A DNA stretch of 64,000 nt. Origin: UBA7236 sp044227505. Lineage in GTDB: Bacteria > Bacteroidota > Bacteroidia > Chitinophagales > BACL12. The notes under the pieces were generated by a model. The model had not been told where the DNA came from. It saw only the letters and a list, made by a program, of their open reading frames with translations, and ran no database searches. Shown here one piece after another: positions 9,616 to 17,434 of the stretch. Each line of letters begins with the position of its first letter. Positions within the stretch are counted from its first letter, which is position 1. Location of the stretch: positions 62,001 through 126,000 of the forward strand of contig JBGAWP010000002.1 in NCBI GenBank assembly GCA_044227505.1, given 5' to 3'. The position numbers were made by a program, and so were the translations under genes.

Positions 9616-9659
9616 TTTAGGGATAATTACAAGTTTTATTCAAAACTCACGATTTACGC

Positions 9660-9775
9660 CTCACGAAATGAGTGATGAGTTATGAGTAGATTCACGTAAG
9701 CCTATATTTCCTACTCCTGACTAATGAAATTTGACTATTGGTGAGTAGTGAATAGAAGTGAGTGGTGATATTGCT
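9660..9775. repeat. Degenerate GTGAGTAGTG-type repeat tract
   Basis: Spacer of short words such as GAGTGATGAGTTATGAGTAG and GTGAGTAGTGAATAG. Similar words (GTGAGTGGTGAATGGTGAG) occur at 17129-17160 and near 4735-4755. No coding signal. Confidence 0.65.
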
Positions 9776-9792
9776 TCGACTCGGGAAGATAT

Positions 9793-9846
9793 AAAAAAAA
9801 AGAGCTAAGTGTTGGAGATTTTCTCCGGAACTTAGCTCCTTTTTTT
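9793..9846. terminator. Bidirectional intrinsic terminator
   Basis: The stem GAGCTAAGT/ACTTAGCTC is extended by GGAG/CTCC, with an A9 run on the left and T7 on the right. It lies between convergent genes (MsbA-like and M1 peptidase). Confidence 0.88.
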
Positions 9847-9882
9847 AATAATTTAAATAAGGTTATTCCAATATAATTACAA

Positions 9883-12549
9883 TTAATAATCTATCGTTCC
9901 CAATCCTGCCATCGTTTTGTTGATATGATCAATAGCCGCCTGTAACGATTTTTGAATCTGAGGATTTGTTTCGTTTTGGAGTGCCGTTTCATAAGTTCCT
10001 TTCAAACCTGAAATAATCCCACTTGCAGTAAACGACATCCAGAAATTATTTTCATCAGTTGCAATTTCTTTTAACGCATCAATTCCTTTTATGATAATAT
10101 AAGAATCTGTTTGACGTTGCAAATAGGGTTCGTAATTTATCATTACAAAATAGGAATCATAACCTGATGCCTCTTCAAATTTTTGAAGAAAATAATCATT
10201 GTCAATGGCATCGCCATTTGAACCTAAAATATTTAACACAGTATAATTCAAACTGTAGTTATCTTCATTTTTATATTGACGAGCTAATTCTAATCCTCTT
10301 TTTTCATCGTTATTATATATGGAAGAAAGTCCTGCAGCTATTACTGTATAAGAACTATCATTCAGAGCCTGTTCATATGCCGACCACGCATTAATTCCGG
10401 TAATTTCCGGTAATGTATAAATTGCACTTGCCCTTACATAACTTCTTGAATCGGTTTTAGCCATCTCCAAAATTCTGTCCTTGATTTGCTGTGAAGTATT
10501 TTCATCCAGCAATATGGTATCCAAAGCAAATTGACGTATTGCCCAATGTTTATCGTATAAAGCAGATTCTACTAATTGACGATATGCGGGGCTTTCATAT
10601 TGATATTGACTAACTACTTCTATCGCTTCTTTTCTATCTAAAAACAAGGGCGCATTCTTATATTGAAAAATATATTCTTCGAGCGATTTGTTTTCTGTTT
10701 TAACTCCCAATAACATTTTTTCCGCATCCACATTTACCAGATCAGGTTTCGTGTCGTAATTAAAAGTAAAGGCCTGCATTTGTTTGTCAACTATAATGCG
10801 TTTGCGCTCAACTTTTCCATTCATATATATATCCACATCCAAAGGCAACACATAAATAGGAGTTGTTAAAGTGTCCTGATATTGTGTAATATTTATCACT
10901 AATTGTTTTTCATACTCCATATACTCGGTATAAATATCAATATTTGCGTGTCCACTGCTTAGGAACCATTGATTGAAGAACCAATTTAGATCTTCACCGG
11001 AAACAGCCTCCATGGCTAATCGCAAATTGTGAATTTCAACAGAGTTGTATTTATTGTCAACCAGATATTTATTTAAACCTGCAAAAAATGCATCATCTCC
11101 TAAATATTTGCGAAGCATATGTAATACTCTTCCGCCTTTAGCATAGGAGTGTGAGTCAAACATATCTTCTCTTGTGTCATATTTAAAACGAATAAGATCC
11201 ACCTGTTTGTAATCTGACTCATCTAAATAAGTACCCAGGTCGTTTGTGCCTGTATAATCGGCATCATCTCTTCCATATTTATATTCCCGCCATAAATATT
11301 CGCCATAAGTTGCAAACGATTCATTTAAAGGAATATTACTCCAGCTTTCACAAGTAACAAGATCGCCAAACCATTGGTGAAATAATTCATGTGAAATAAC
11401 ATCTTCATTGTTTTCATCCAACAGATCGCGACTGTGTTGTTGTAAAAATTCACCATGCACTGTTGCGGAAGTATTTTCCATGGCTCCACTCACATAATCC
11501 CTTACCACAACCTGACTGTATTTCGGCCAAACATAATCAACCCCTAATTTATTAGAATAAAATTCTATCATTTCAGGTGTGTTGCCGAAAATTGCTCTGG
11601 CATCTTTTTCGTATTCTTTTTCAACGTAATAATTTACCGGAATTTTTTTCCAGGTATCTTTTACTATGGAATATTCTCCAATCGACATCATAAATAAATA
11701 CGGAGCATGCGGTTGGTCCATTTTCCAATTATCGGTGCGTGTACCATCAGGATTCTTTTTTGAGGAAACGAGAGTTCCATTAGAAAGAGTTTGATATTTA
11801 TCTTCAATGGTTATAAAGAAATTATTAGTACATCTTTCATTTGGTTTGTCGATAGTAGGACACCAACATGAGGTTGCCTCCGTTTCTCCCTGTGTCCAGA
11901 TCTGCATAGGTTTATTTTTATCGGAACCATCATGATTAATGAAATATAAACCCTTATCTGAAGTTATTGCAGCACTTCCACCTAATGGAAGATCATTTGG
12001 TTTTGCTATATAATCAATAAAAATTTTATATTCCTCTGTTCTTGTAAATGTGCGACCGAGATCAATGATCAATTTAAAAGTATCAGGGATGGAATCTGTA
12101 TTATAAATATATTTTAGGGGTGTTTTTCCACTTGCAGTTACCATTGCCACTTCCTTTATTTCAAATCCTTTTGCATCAAGGGTCAATGTTGAAGTTGGAT
12201 AAAAATAGGGTTTGAAAGTGAGTGTTGCTTTTCCAAACATCCAGGCTTTGGCCCAATCAAACTTAACCTCAAGATTAGTATGAATGAGGTCGTTTAAGCG
12301 AGTTTCAGAACCATGATATATTGAGGAACTGTATTTACTTACTGCAGTATCCAGGTAATCATCATAGCTATAATCATCGTATTCGTAATCGTATTCACCC
12401 TCGCCTTCGTAACTATTTTCGTCATAGACTTCCGCGATGGTATCGATATCACCCAAATATTCTTCCCCGGAATAGAGTTTCTTAGTTGGATCGCACTGAT
12501 AAAATAAAACCACCGACAAAGTGGCTATTGCAAACATTTTTAATTTCAT
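9883..12549 (-). CDS. M1 family metallo-aminopeptidase, lipoprotein
   Basis: 888 residues from the chosen start. The gluzincin motif HELFHQW (first His about residue 387) with the downstream Glu in NESFATYGEYLW binds zinc. SGAMENTSAT is the GAMEN exopeptidase motif. The C-terminal part (about 640-880) looks like HEAT-type helical repeats. I chose the ATG at 12549 because it starts a lipoprotein signal (MKLKMFAIATLSVVLFYQC, with the lipobox Cys) and because a TACCTTTA promoter lies at 12585-12592, inside any longer reading. An Asp/Glu/Tyr-rich stretch follows the lipidation site. It probably trims peptides at the cell envelope. Confidence 0.92.
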   Translation of the reverse strand: MKLKMFAIATLSVVLFYQCDPTKKLYSGEEYLGDIDTIAEVYDENSYEGEGEYDYEYDDYSYDDYLDTAVSKYSSSIYHGSETRLNDLIHTNLEVKFDWAKAWMFGKATLTFKPYFYPTSTLTLDAKGFEIKEVAMVTASGKTPLKYIYNTDSIPDTFKLIIDLGRTFTRTEEYKIFIDYIAKPNDLPLGGSAAITSDKGLYFINHDGSDKNKPMQIWTQGETEATSCWCPTIDKPNERCTNNFFITIEDKYQTLSNGTLVSSKKNPDGTRTDNWKMDQPHAPYLFMMSIGEYSIVKDTWKKIPVNYYVEKEYEKDARAIFGNTPEMIEFYSNKLGVDYVWPKYSQVVVRDYVSGAMENTSATVHGEFLQQHSRDLLDENNEDVISHELFHQWFGDLVTCESWSNIPLNESFATYGEYLWREYKYGRDDADYTGTNDLGTYLDESDYKQVDLIRFKYDTREDMFDSHSYAKGGRVLHMLRKYLGDDAFFAGLNKYLVDNKYNSVEIHNLRLAMEAVSGEDLNWFFNQWFLSSGHANIDIYTEYMEYEKQLVINITQYQDTLTTPIYVLPLDVDIYMNGKVERKRIIVDKQMQAFTFNYDTKPDLVNVDAEKMLLGVKTENKSLEEYIFQYKNAPLFLDRKEAIEVVSQYQYESPAYRQLVESALYDKHWAIRQFALDTILLDENTSQQIKDRILEMAKTDSRSYVRASAIYTLPEITGINAWSAYEQALNDSSYTVIAAGLSSIYNNDEKRGLELARQYKNEDNYSLNYTVLNILGSNGDAIDNDYFLQKFEEASGYDSYFVMINYEPYLQRQTDSYIIIKGIDALKEIATDENNFWMSFTASGIISGLKGTYETALQNETNPQIQKSLQAAIDHINKTMAGLGTIDY

Positions 12550-12584
12550 AGCTTTGTTTTTTATATGTGCTGATTTAAGCGGTG

Positions 12585-12592
12585 TAAAGGTA
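12585..12592 (-). promoter_or_regulatory. -7 promoter element (TACCTTTA) for the M1 aminopeptidase
   Basis: One mismatch to TAnnTTTG, 35 nt before the ATG at 12549. It decides against the upstream in-frame start at 12597. Confidence 0.5.
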
Positions 12593-12640
12593 GTCAAGAT
12601 AGCTTAAAACGGCCATATCTTAACTTTTAATATAGAAACT

Positions 12641-13129
12641 ATGAATAAAGTAACAGTTAACGGGACAAAGAACTACGAAATTGAGGGAAATAACGTTAAT
12701 GGTTCTGATATATTGACGGATATTATTCAATTGGATGCTCGTTTTTATCATTTATTAAAGGATGGAAAGTCGTTTAATATTGAAATTGTTAATCAGGACT
12801 CCGCTGCAAAAACCTTTACACTTAAAATAAACGGTAATCTTTATGAAGTGCAGGTAAAGGATAAATTTGATCAGCTTATGGAGCAAATGGGTTTCAACAG
12901 TGGCGACCAAAACAAAATGCGCGAGCTCAAAGCGCCTATGCCTGGTCTGGTGATAGATGTTCGGGTTCAGGTTGGCGATACCGTAAAAAAAGGGGACGCT
13001 TTATTAGTATTGGAAGCCATGAAAATGGAAAATGTGCTAAAAGCAGCCGGCGATGCAGTAGTAAAATCAATTTCCGTGCAAAAAGGAGTTAGTGTCGAAA
13101 AAAATCATGTGCTCATAATTTTTGAATGA
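12641..13129 (+). CDS. Biotin carboxyl carrier (biotinyl-lipoyl domain) protein
   Basis: 162 residues. The C-terminal half is a complete biotinyl domain: LKAPMPGLVIDVRVQVGDTVKKGD, then EAMKMENV, whose Lys128 is the biotinylation site. The N-terminal half (about 1-85) is a beta-rich region like those before biotin domains in acyl-CoA or pyruvate/oxaloacetate carboxylases of Bacteroidota. No carboxylase subunit is next to it, so the partner enzyme is unknown; propionyl- or acetyl-CoA carboxylase is likely. The biotin ligase at 28760 would modify it. It diverges from the M1 peptidase; TAACTTTT at 12621-12628 is a weak promoter candidate. Confidence 0.88.
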   Translation: MNKVTVNGTKNYEIEGNNVNGSDILTDIIQLDARFYHLLKDGKSFNIEIVNQDSAAKTFTLKINGNLYEVQVKDKFDQLMEQMGFNSGDQNKMRELKAPMPGLVIDVRVQVGDTVKKGDALLVLEAMKMENVLKAAGDAVVKSISVQKGVSVEKNHVLIIFE

Positions 13130-13236
13130 GAGATCATTTATTAATTTGATATTTTTTTAATTGTAGTTATCATAAAAATTAATCTTGCAAAGGAATAATT
13201 TCCATTCCCTCTACATTTTTTAGTTAATCGCAGTTT

Positions 13237-13312
13237 GGCTGTTCATCGGTACATTGGTACATCCGGCTGTTCATTGGTACATTGGTACATCCGGCTGTTC
13301 CATCGGTACATT
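13237..13312. repeat. 28-bp tandem repeat (GGCTGTTC family)
   Basis: About 2.7 copies of a 28-bp unit starting GGCTGTTCATYGGTACAT (13237, 13265, 13293). The same unit recurs at 17375-17422. The rest of the 13130-13380 spacer shows nothing gene-like. Confidence 0.9.
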
Positions 13313-13380
13313 AAAACTATTGTCTCAAGCCCTAAATAAAGTATAATTCAGAAGCGTATTTCCCGGCAGTCACTCATTTG

Positions 13381-14337
13381 CTAATTAATATAAATATCAT
13401 GAATCCTTATCAACCCCAAACATTTTCCATTCTCCACTACCGGTAAAACAGATAACTGTGACGCCCTGTTTTCCATCATTTCCACAGCTTCTTTCAAAGA
13501 TGCCCGAGGTGAAATACTAATTGGATTTTTTGTCATAATAGTATTCACAAACATACTGGAAAGATCAGCATCGCGAATTAAACTTCTTCTTACATCTCCA
13601 TCAGTAACTAAACCAATAAGATTATTTTCTTTATCAACTACACACGCAGCACCGAGATTAAATTTTGTCATTGCAATTATTAATTCACGAAACGAATTAT
13701 TTTCTGCAACCTGTGCAACTTCATGTAATTCATGCATTACATCTTCCACTTTCAGCAATAAATTTTTTCCAAGTTGCCCTCCCGGATGAAATCGTGCGAA
13801 ATCATTTTCCGTAAATCCCCTCGCATGCATTAAAGCTACTGCCAATGCATCACCAATTGCCAGAGCAACTGTTGTTGAAGCCGTTGGTGCGAGATTTAAT
13901 GCATCTGCTTCTTTTTCTACCGTTGCATCTAAAACAAAATCGGAATTGCGCGCAATCGGTGAAGTGATATTTCCAACTATTGCAATTACTTTCGAATGCG
14001 ATTCTTTAAAAAATGGGATCAAACGCAACATTTCTTCAGTAGTTCCACTTTTGGAGATCATTAAAACCGGATCGCCCTCCACATAAACACCGAGATCTCC
14101 GTGCACTGCTTCTGCTGCGTGTAAAAAAACCGCAGGTGTTCCTGTACTACATAAAGTAGCAGTTATTTTTTGAGCAACAGCACCCGATTTTCCAATTCCG
14201 CATACAACAAGTTTGCCTTTATTTTGCATCACCGAATCTACGGAACCATTGAATTGTTCATTCAATTTTTCCATCGCTTTTTTTATCTGTTCCGATTCGA
14301 AAAGTAATACGTTTTTTGCGATCTCAAGGCTGCTCAT
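13381..14337 (-). CDS. kdsD: Arabinose-5-phosphate isomerase (KpsF/GutQ/KdsD family)
   Basis: 318 residues. The N-terminal SIS domain (about 1-185) includes VVCGIGKSGAVAQKITATLCSTGTPA and the catalytic-region motif MISKSGTTEE. A CBS pair follows (about 200-318: DVMHELHEV and TIMTKNPISISPRASLKEAVEMM). The enzyme interconverts ribulose 5-phosphate and arabinose 5-phosphate, the first step of Kdo synthesis for lipopolysaccharide. It lies 46 bp downstream of the UDP-xylose synthase gene in the same direction, in an envelope-sugar run. Confidence 0.93.
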   Translation of the reverse strand: MSSLEIAKNVLLFESEQIKKAMEKLNEQFNGSVDSVMQNKGKLVVCGIGKSGAVAQKITATLCSTGTPAVFLHAAEAVHGDLGVYVEGDPVLMISKSGTTEEMLRLIPFFKESHSKVIAIVGNITSPIARNSDFVLDATVEKEADALNLAPTASTTVALAIGDALAVALMHARGFTENDFARFHPGGQLGKNLLLKVEDVMHELHEVAQVAENNSFRELIIAMTKFNLGAACVVDKENNLIGLVTDGDVRRSLIRDADLSSMFVNTIMTKNPISISPRASLKEAVEMMENRASQLSVLPVVENGKCLGLIRIHDIYIN

Positions 14338-14371
14338 TTGGTAATTTGTTAATTTAATAATTTGTTAATTG
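14338..14371. repeat. AATTTGTTAAT word repeat between uxs and kdsD
   Basis: Three imperfect copies of AATTTGTTAAT in a 46-bp spacer. Similar words (AATTGCTAATTTGCTAAT) appear near 17342-17360. Confidence 0.6.
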
Positions 14372-14383
14372 ATAGTTCCCAAT

Positions 14384-15355
14384 TTAAAATTTTCTTCCTT
14401 CAATATCTTTATAGAGCTGTTCTTTGGACAAACTTTTAAAATATTCATAAGTGATCTTTAATCCTTCACTTCTGGAAACTTTCGGTTCCCAATGTAATAA
14501 TTTTTTCGCAAGGGTGATATCGGGTTGCCTTTGTTTGGGATCATCTACGGGAAGATCTTTATAAATAATTTTTTGATCTGTTCCTGTAAGTTCAATTATT
14601 TCTTCCGCAAATTCTTTTATCGTGATCTCATCGGGATTGCCGATATTGACAGGTAATGCATAATCACTTAATAATAAACGATAAATACCTTCTATAAGGT
14701 CGTCTACATAACAAAATGATCTCGTCTGACTACCATCACCAAAAATTGTAAGGTCTTCACCACGCAATGCCTGGCCAATAAATGCAGGCAATACACGACC
14801 ATCATTTAAACGCATTTTCGGACCATAGGTATTAAATATTCTCGCAATGCGCGTTTCTAAATTATGGTAAGTGTGGTAGGCCATGGTGATAGCCTCCTGA
14901 AATCTTTTTGCTTCATCATATACTCCTCTCGGACCAACAGGATTTACATTTCCCCAATATTCTTCATTTTGAGGATGCACTAACGGGTCGCCATAAACTT
15001 CGCTTGTGGAAGCCACTAATATTCTTGCATTTTTCGCCTTTGCTAAACCCAATAAATTATGTGTTCCCAAAGAACCAACTTTTAATGTTTGAATGGGAAT
15101 TTTTAAATAATCGATAGGAGAGGCCGGTGAAGCAAAATGTAAAATATAATCCAGGGGTCCCGGAACATGCACATATTTACTTACATCGTGATGAAAAAAT
15201 TCAAATTGTTCCAGATGAAATAAATGTTCAATATTTGCCTTGTCGCCGGTAATTAAATTATCCATTGCGATAACTTCATATCCTTCATTTATAAACCTAT
15301 CACACAAATGTGATCCGAGAAATCCTGCTGCTCCGGTTATTAATACTCTTTTCAT
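14384..15355 (-). CDS. uxs: UDP-glucuronate decarboxylase (UDP-xylose synthase)
   Basis: 323 residues, an extended short-chain dehydrogenase. The Rossmann motif is TGAAGFLGSHL (7-17). The catalytic Tyr and Lys are in YDEAKR, as in UDP-xylose synthases. Other family motifs are STSEVYGDPLVHPQ and RIFNTYGPKM. It converts UDP-glucuronate to UDP-xylose with bound NAD. The gene for the enzyme that makes UDP-glucuronate (ugd) lies just upstream, separated by about 400 bp of repeats, so the two steps are physically linked. The product feeds surface polysaccharide or glycoprotein synthesis. Confidence 0.92.
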   Translation of the reverse strand: MKRVLITGAAGFLGSHLCDRFINEGYEVIAMDNLITGDKANIEHLFHLEQFEFFHHDVSKYVHVPGPLDYILHFASPASPIDYLKIPIQTLKVGSLGTHNLLGLAKAKNARILVASTSEVYGDPLVHPQNEEYWGNVNPVGPRGVYDEAKRFQEAITMAYHTYHNLETRIARIFNTYGPKMRLNDGRVLPAFIGQALRGEDLTIFGDGSQTRSFCYVDDLIEGIYRLLLSDYALPVNIGNPDEITIKEFAEEIIELTGTDQKIIYKDLPVDDPKQRQPDITLAKKLLHWEPKVSRSEGLKITYEYFKSLSKEQLYKDIEGRKF

Positions 15356-15400
15356 GGTTTTGATGTTTGATTTGAGCAGAACTTCTTTGAAGTTGTTCTG

Positions 15401-15436
15401 ACATGTAGTAGATCTCCTGCGTCGATCACTACATGT
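15401..15436 (-). repeat. REP-like hairpin repeat, copy C (perfect arms)
   Basis: Outer arms ACATGTAGT and ACTACATGT are perfect inverted repeats, inner arms are GATC/GATC, and the loop is GACGCAGGA on the minus strand. Flanks match copy B (GAAC upstream, CAGAAC downstream). The rest of the 15356-15708 spacer is AT-rich with no gene that I can support. Confidence 0.85.
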
Positions 15437-15708
15437 TTCGGTTCGGGGTTCTGAGTTCTGGGTTGGGTTAGTGCTTGCATGAATATTTGCTTTCTGATTG
15501 TTTAATATTTCTCAATTTGAAAATTGGTTTGTGAGTTATTTAGATCTTTTTTTTTGTTCATGTAGTTTAGCCCGGAATATTCGGATTTTTGTAAGTATTT
15601 TATGAGATTTTGGTTTTTGGAATTAATTTGGTCAACTAATTTATATCCTTCTTCGAATTCGGTTTTAGTGATATAGTTTCTGTCTAATGCATAGCAAAAA
15701 TGTGATTT

Positions 15709-15772
15709 GTAAAAATTGATTCATTTGTAGAGACGCAATGCATTGCGTCTCTACAAATGAATCAATTTTTAC
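15709..15772. repeat. Perfect 64-bp palindrome spanning the ugd stop codon
   Basis: Each 32-nt half is the exact reverse complement of the other, with no loop, centred between 15740 and 15741. The core contains GTAGAGACGCAATG and its complement. The outer arms duplicate the last codons and stop of ugd in inverted form. As RNA it would form a very strong hairpin and could act as the ugd terminator. Confidence 0.95.
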
Positions 15773-17096
15773 CCGCTAAATCCGATCCCTGAACAATTTT
15801 TCTCCCCACACTCGCATAATAAAACCCCTGTTTCTCCATCTCCCCCAACTCAAATAAATTTCTTCCGTCAAATATGATATTATTTTTCAAAGCTTTTTTC
15901 ATGAGTTCAAAATCGGGGGAACGAAATACGCTCCATTCGGTAATGATCACGAGTGCATCTGCATTTTCTAATATTTCGTATTGATTTTCACCGTATTGAA
16001 TACGATCTCCGATTTCTTTTTTTACATTCTCCATTGCCTCCGGATCGAAAGCGGAAATTTGTGCACCAAGTTGATTTAATGCATTGATAATAAATAATGC
16101 CGGTGCTTCACGAATGTCGTCGGTATTTGGTTTAAAGGATAAACCCCAAACAGCAAATTTTTTATCGCTCAGATCGTTGCCGAATTTCGAAATTATTTTA
16201 TCTATCAGCATCATCCACTGCGCTTCATTTACTTCCATCACCGATTTTAATATCTTAAATTCATATCCCGATTGGTTCGACATGATATTTAATGCTTTAA
16301 CATCTTTCGGAAAACAACTTCCCCCATAACCAACACCCGGAAATAAAAATCTATTGCCGATTCGCGAATCACTTCCAATTCCTTTTCTAACAAGATCAAC
16401 ATCTGCCCCCAAAATTTCACAGAGATTTGCAATTTCATTCATGAACGTGATCTTGGTCGCCAAAAATGAATTTGCAGCGTATTTTGTGAGCTCTGCACTT
16501 TTTTCATCCATAAATATGATGGGATTTCCCTGACGAACAAAAGGAGCATATAAACGATTTAAAATTTCTTTTGCTTTTTCACTTTCTGTTCCGATAACAA
16601 CTCGTTCCGGTTTCATAAAATCTTCCACAGCCATTCCTTCGCGTAAAAATTCGGGATTGCTAACCACATCAAATGCGCATTTACAATTTTTTGCGATCAA
16701 TGCATGTACTTTCTCTGCAGTACCAACCGGAACAGTACTTTTATCTATAATTATTTTATAAGAAGTAATAATATTTCCCAACTGTTCTGCAACAGCCAAA
16801 ACATGTTTCAGATCCGCAGAACCATCCTCAGAAGGAGGGGTGGGAAGCGCTAAAAAAATAATGTCAGAATTATCAACCGCATATTTCAGGTCTGTGGTAA
16901 ATATTAAATTTCCCTGTTTGATATTTCTGTGAAAAATAGTTTCCAATCCAGGTTCATAGATCGGAATCTCCCCCGCCTGCATCCTTTGCACCTTCTCCTC
17001 ATTTATATCCGCACAAATAACCTGATTACCCGTTTCCGCAAAACAAGTCCCCGTCACCAACCCGACATACCCTGTTCCTATAACTGATAGTTTCAT
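15762..17096 (-). CDS. ugd: UDP-glucose 6-dehydrogenase
   Basis: 444 residues from the ATG at 17096. The NAD-binding motif GTGYVGLVTG lies close to the N-terminus. The catalytic cysteine is in GVGYGGSCFPKDVKAL, and GLSFKPNTDDIREAP is the C-terminal domain signature. It oxidises UDP-glucose to UDP-glucuronate, the substrate of the downstream decarboxylase. The reading frame stays open 38 codons upstream, but that part is low-complexity repeat, and TACCTTTG ends 4 nt before the chosen ATG, so the shorter start is much better. The stop codon lies inside the 64-bp palindrome. Confidence 0.95.
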   Translation of the reverse strand: MKLSVIGTGYVGLVTGTCFAETGNQVICADINEEKVQRMQAGEIPIYEPGLETIFHRNIKQGNLIFTTDLKYAVDNSDIIFLALPTPPSEDGSADLKHVLAVAEQLGNIITSYKIIIDKSTVPVGTAEKVHALIAKNCKCAFDVVSNPEFLREGMAVEDFMKPERVVIGTESEKAKEILNRLYAPFVRQGNPIIFMDEKSAELTKYAANSFLATKITFMNEIANLCEILGADVDLVRKGIGSDSRIGNRFLFPGVGYGGSCFPKDVKALNIMSNQSGYEFKILKSVMEVNEAQWMMLIDKIISKFGNDLSDKKFAVWGLSFKPNTDDIREAPALFIINALNQLGAQISAFDPEAMENVKKEIGDRIQYGENQYEILENADALVIITEWSVFRSPDFELMKKALKNNIIFDGRNLFELGEMEKQGFYYASVGRKIVQGSDLAGKN

Positions 17097-17100
17097 TCGG

Positions 17101-17108
17101 CAAAGGTA
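17101..17108 (-). promoter_or_regulatory. -7 promoter element TACCTTTG for ugd
   Basis: Perfect TAnnTTTG match ending 4 nt before the ATG at 17096, implying a leaderless or near-leaderless mRNA. It excludes the longer in-frame start. Confidence 0.65.
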
Positions 17109-17109
17109 A

Positions 17110-17165
17110 GGGAGAATTGAGAATTGAGAAGGGTGAGTGGTGAATGGTGAGTGGTGAGGGCGCTC
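17110..17165. repeat. GAGAATTGA / GTGAGTGGTGA word repeats
   Basis: GAGAATTGAGAATTGAGAA is followed by GTGAGTGGTGAATGGTGAG. It is part of the ugd-prfA spacer (17097-17434), which contains only repeat tracts. Confidence 0.75.
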
Positions 17166-17285
17166 CGAATGATAATTGGTGTAAAATTGGTGGTAATTAC
17201 TCCGACTCATACCTCAAGGTCGGCTTTCGCATTTGTTAATTTTTAAGTCTGGTAATTTGTCCGCCGCGGCGGATTGATTTACGGA

Positions 17286-17332
17286 TGGCTGTTTCATTCT
17301 CAATTCTCAACTCTCCATTCTCAATTTTTTTT
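17286..17332. repeat. GGCTGTTTCATTCTCAATTC word repeat
   Basis: GGCTGTT is followed by four CATTCTCAATTC-like words, the complement of the GAGAATTGA words at 17110-17130, then a T-run. Confidence 0.7.
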
Positions 17333-17374
17333 TGGCTGTTCCAATTGCTAATTTGCTAATAGCCCGTCAGGGCC

Positions 17375-17422
17375 GGCTGTTCATTGGTACATCGGTACAT
17401 CCGGCTGTTCCATCGGTACATC
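17375..17422. repeat. 28-bp repeat (GGCTGTTC family), second locus
   Basis: About 1.7 copies of the same 28-bp unit seen at 13237-13312, ending about 13 bp from the prfA stop codon. A further GGCTGTTCCAATTGC word lies at 17334. Confidence 0.88.
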
Positions 17423-17434
17423 AGCGCAGCTGTA

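Noticed and set aside
17097..17210. 38-codon N-terminal extension of ugd
   Set aside because: It encodes low-complexity repeat text and would include the TACCTTTG promoter element.
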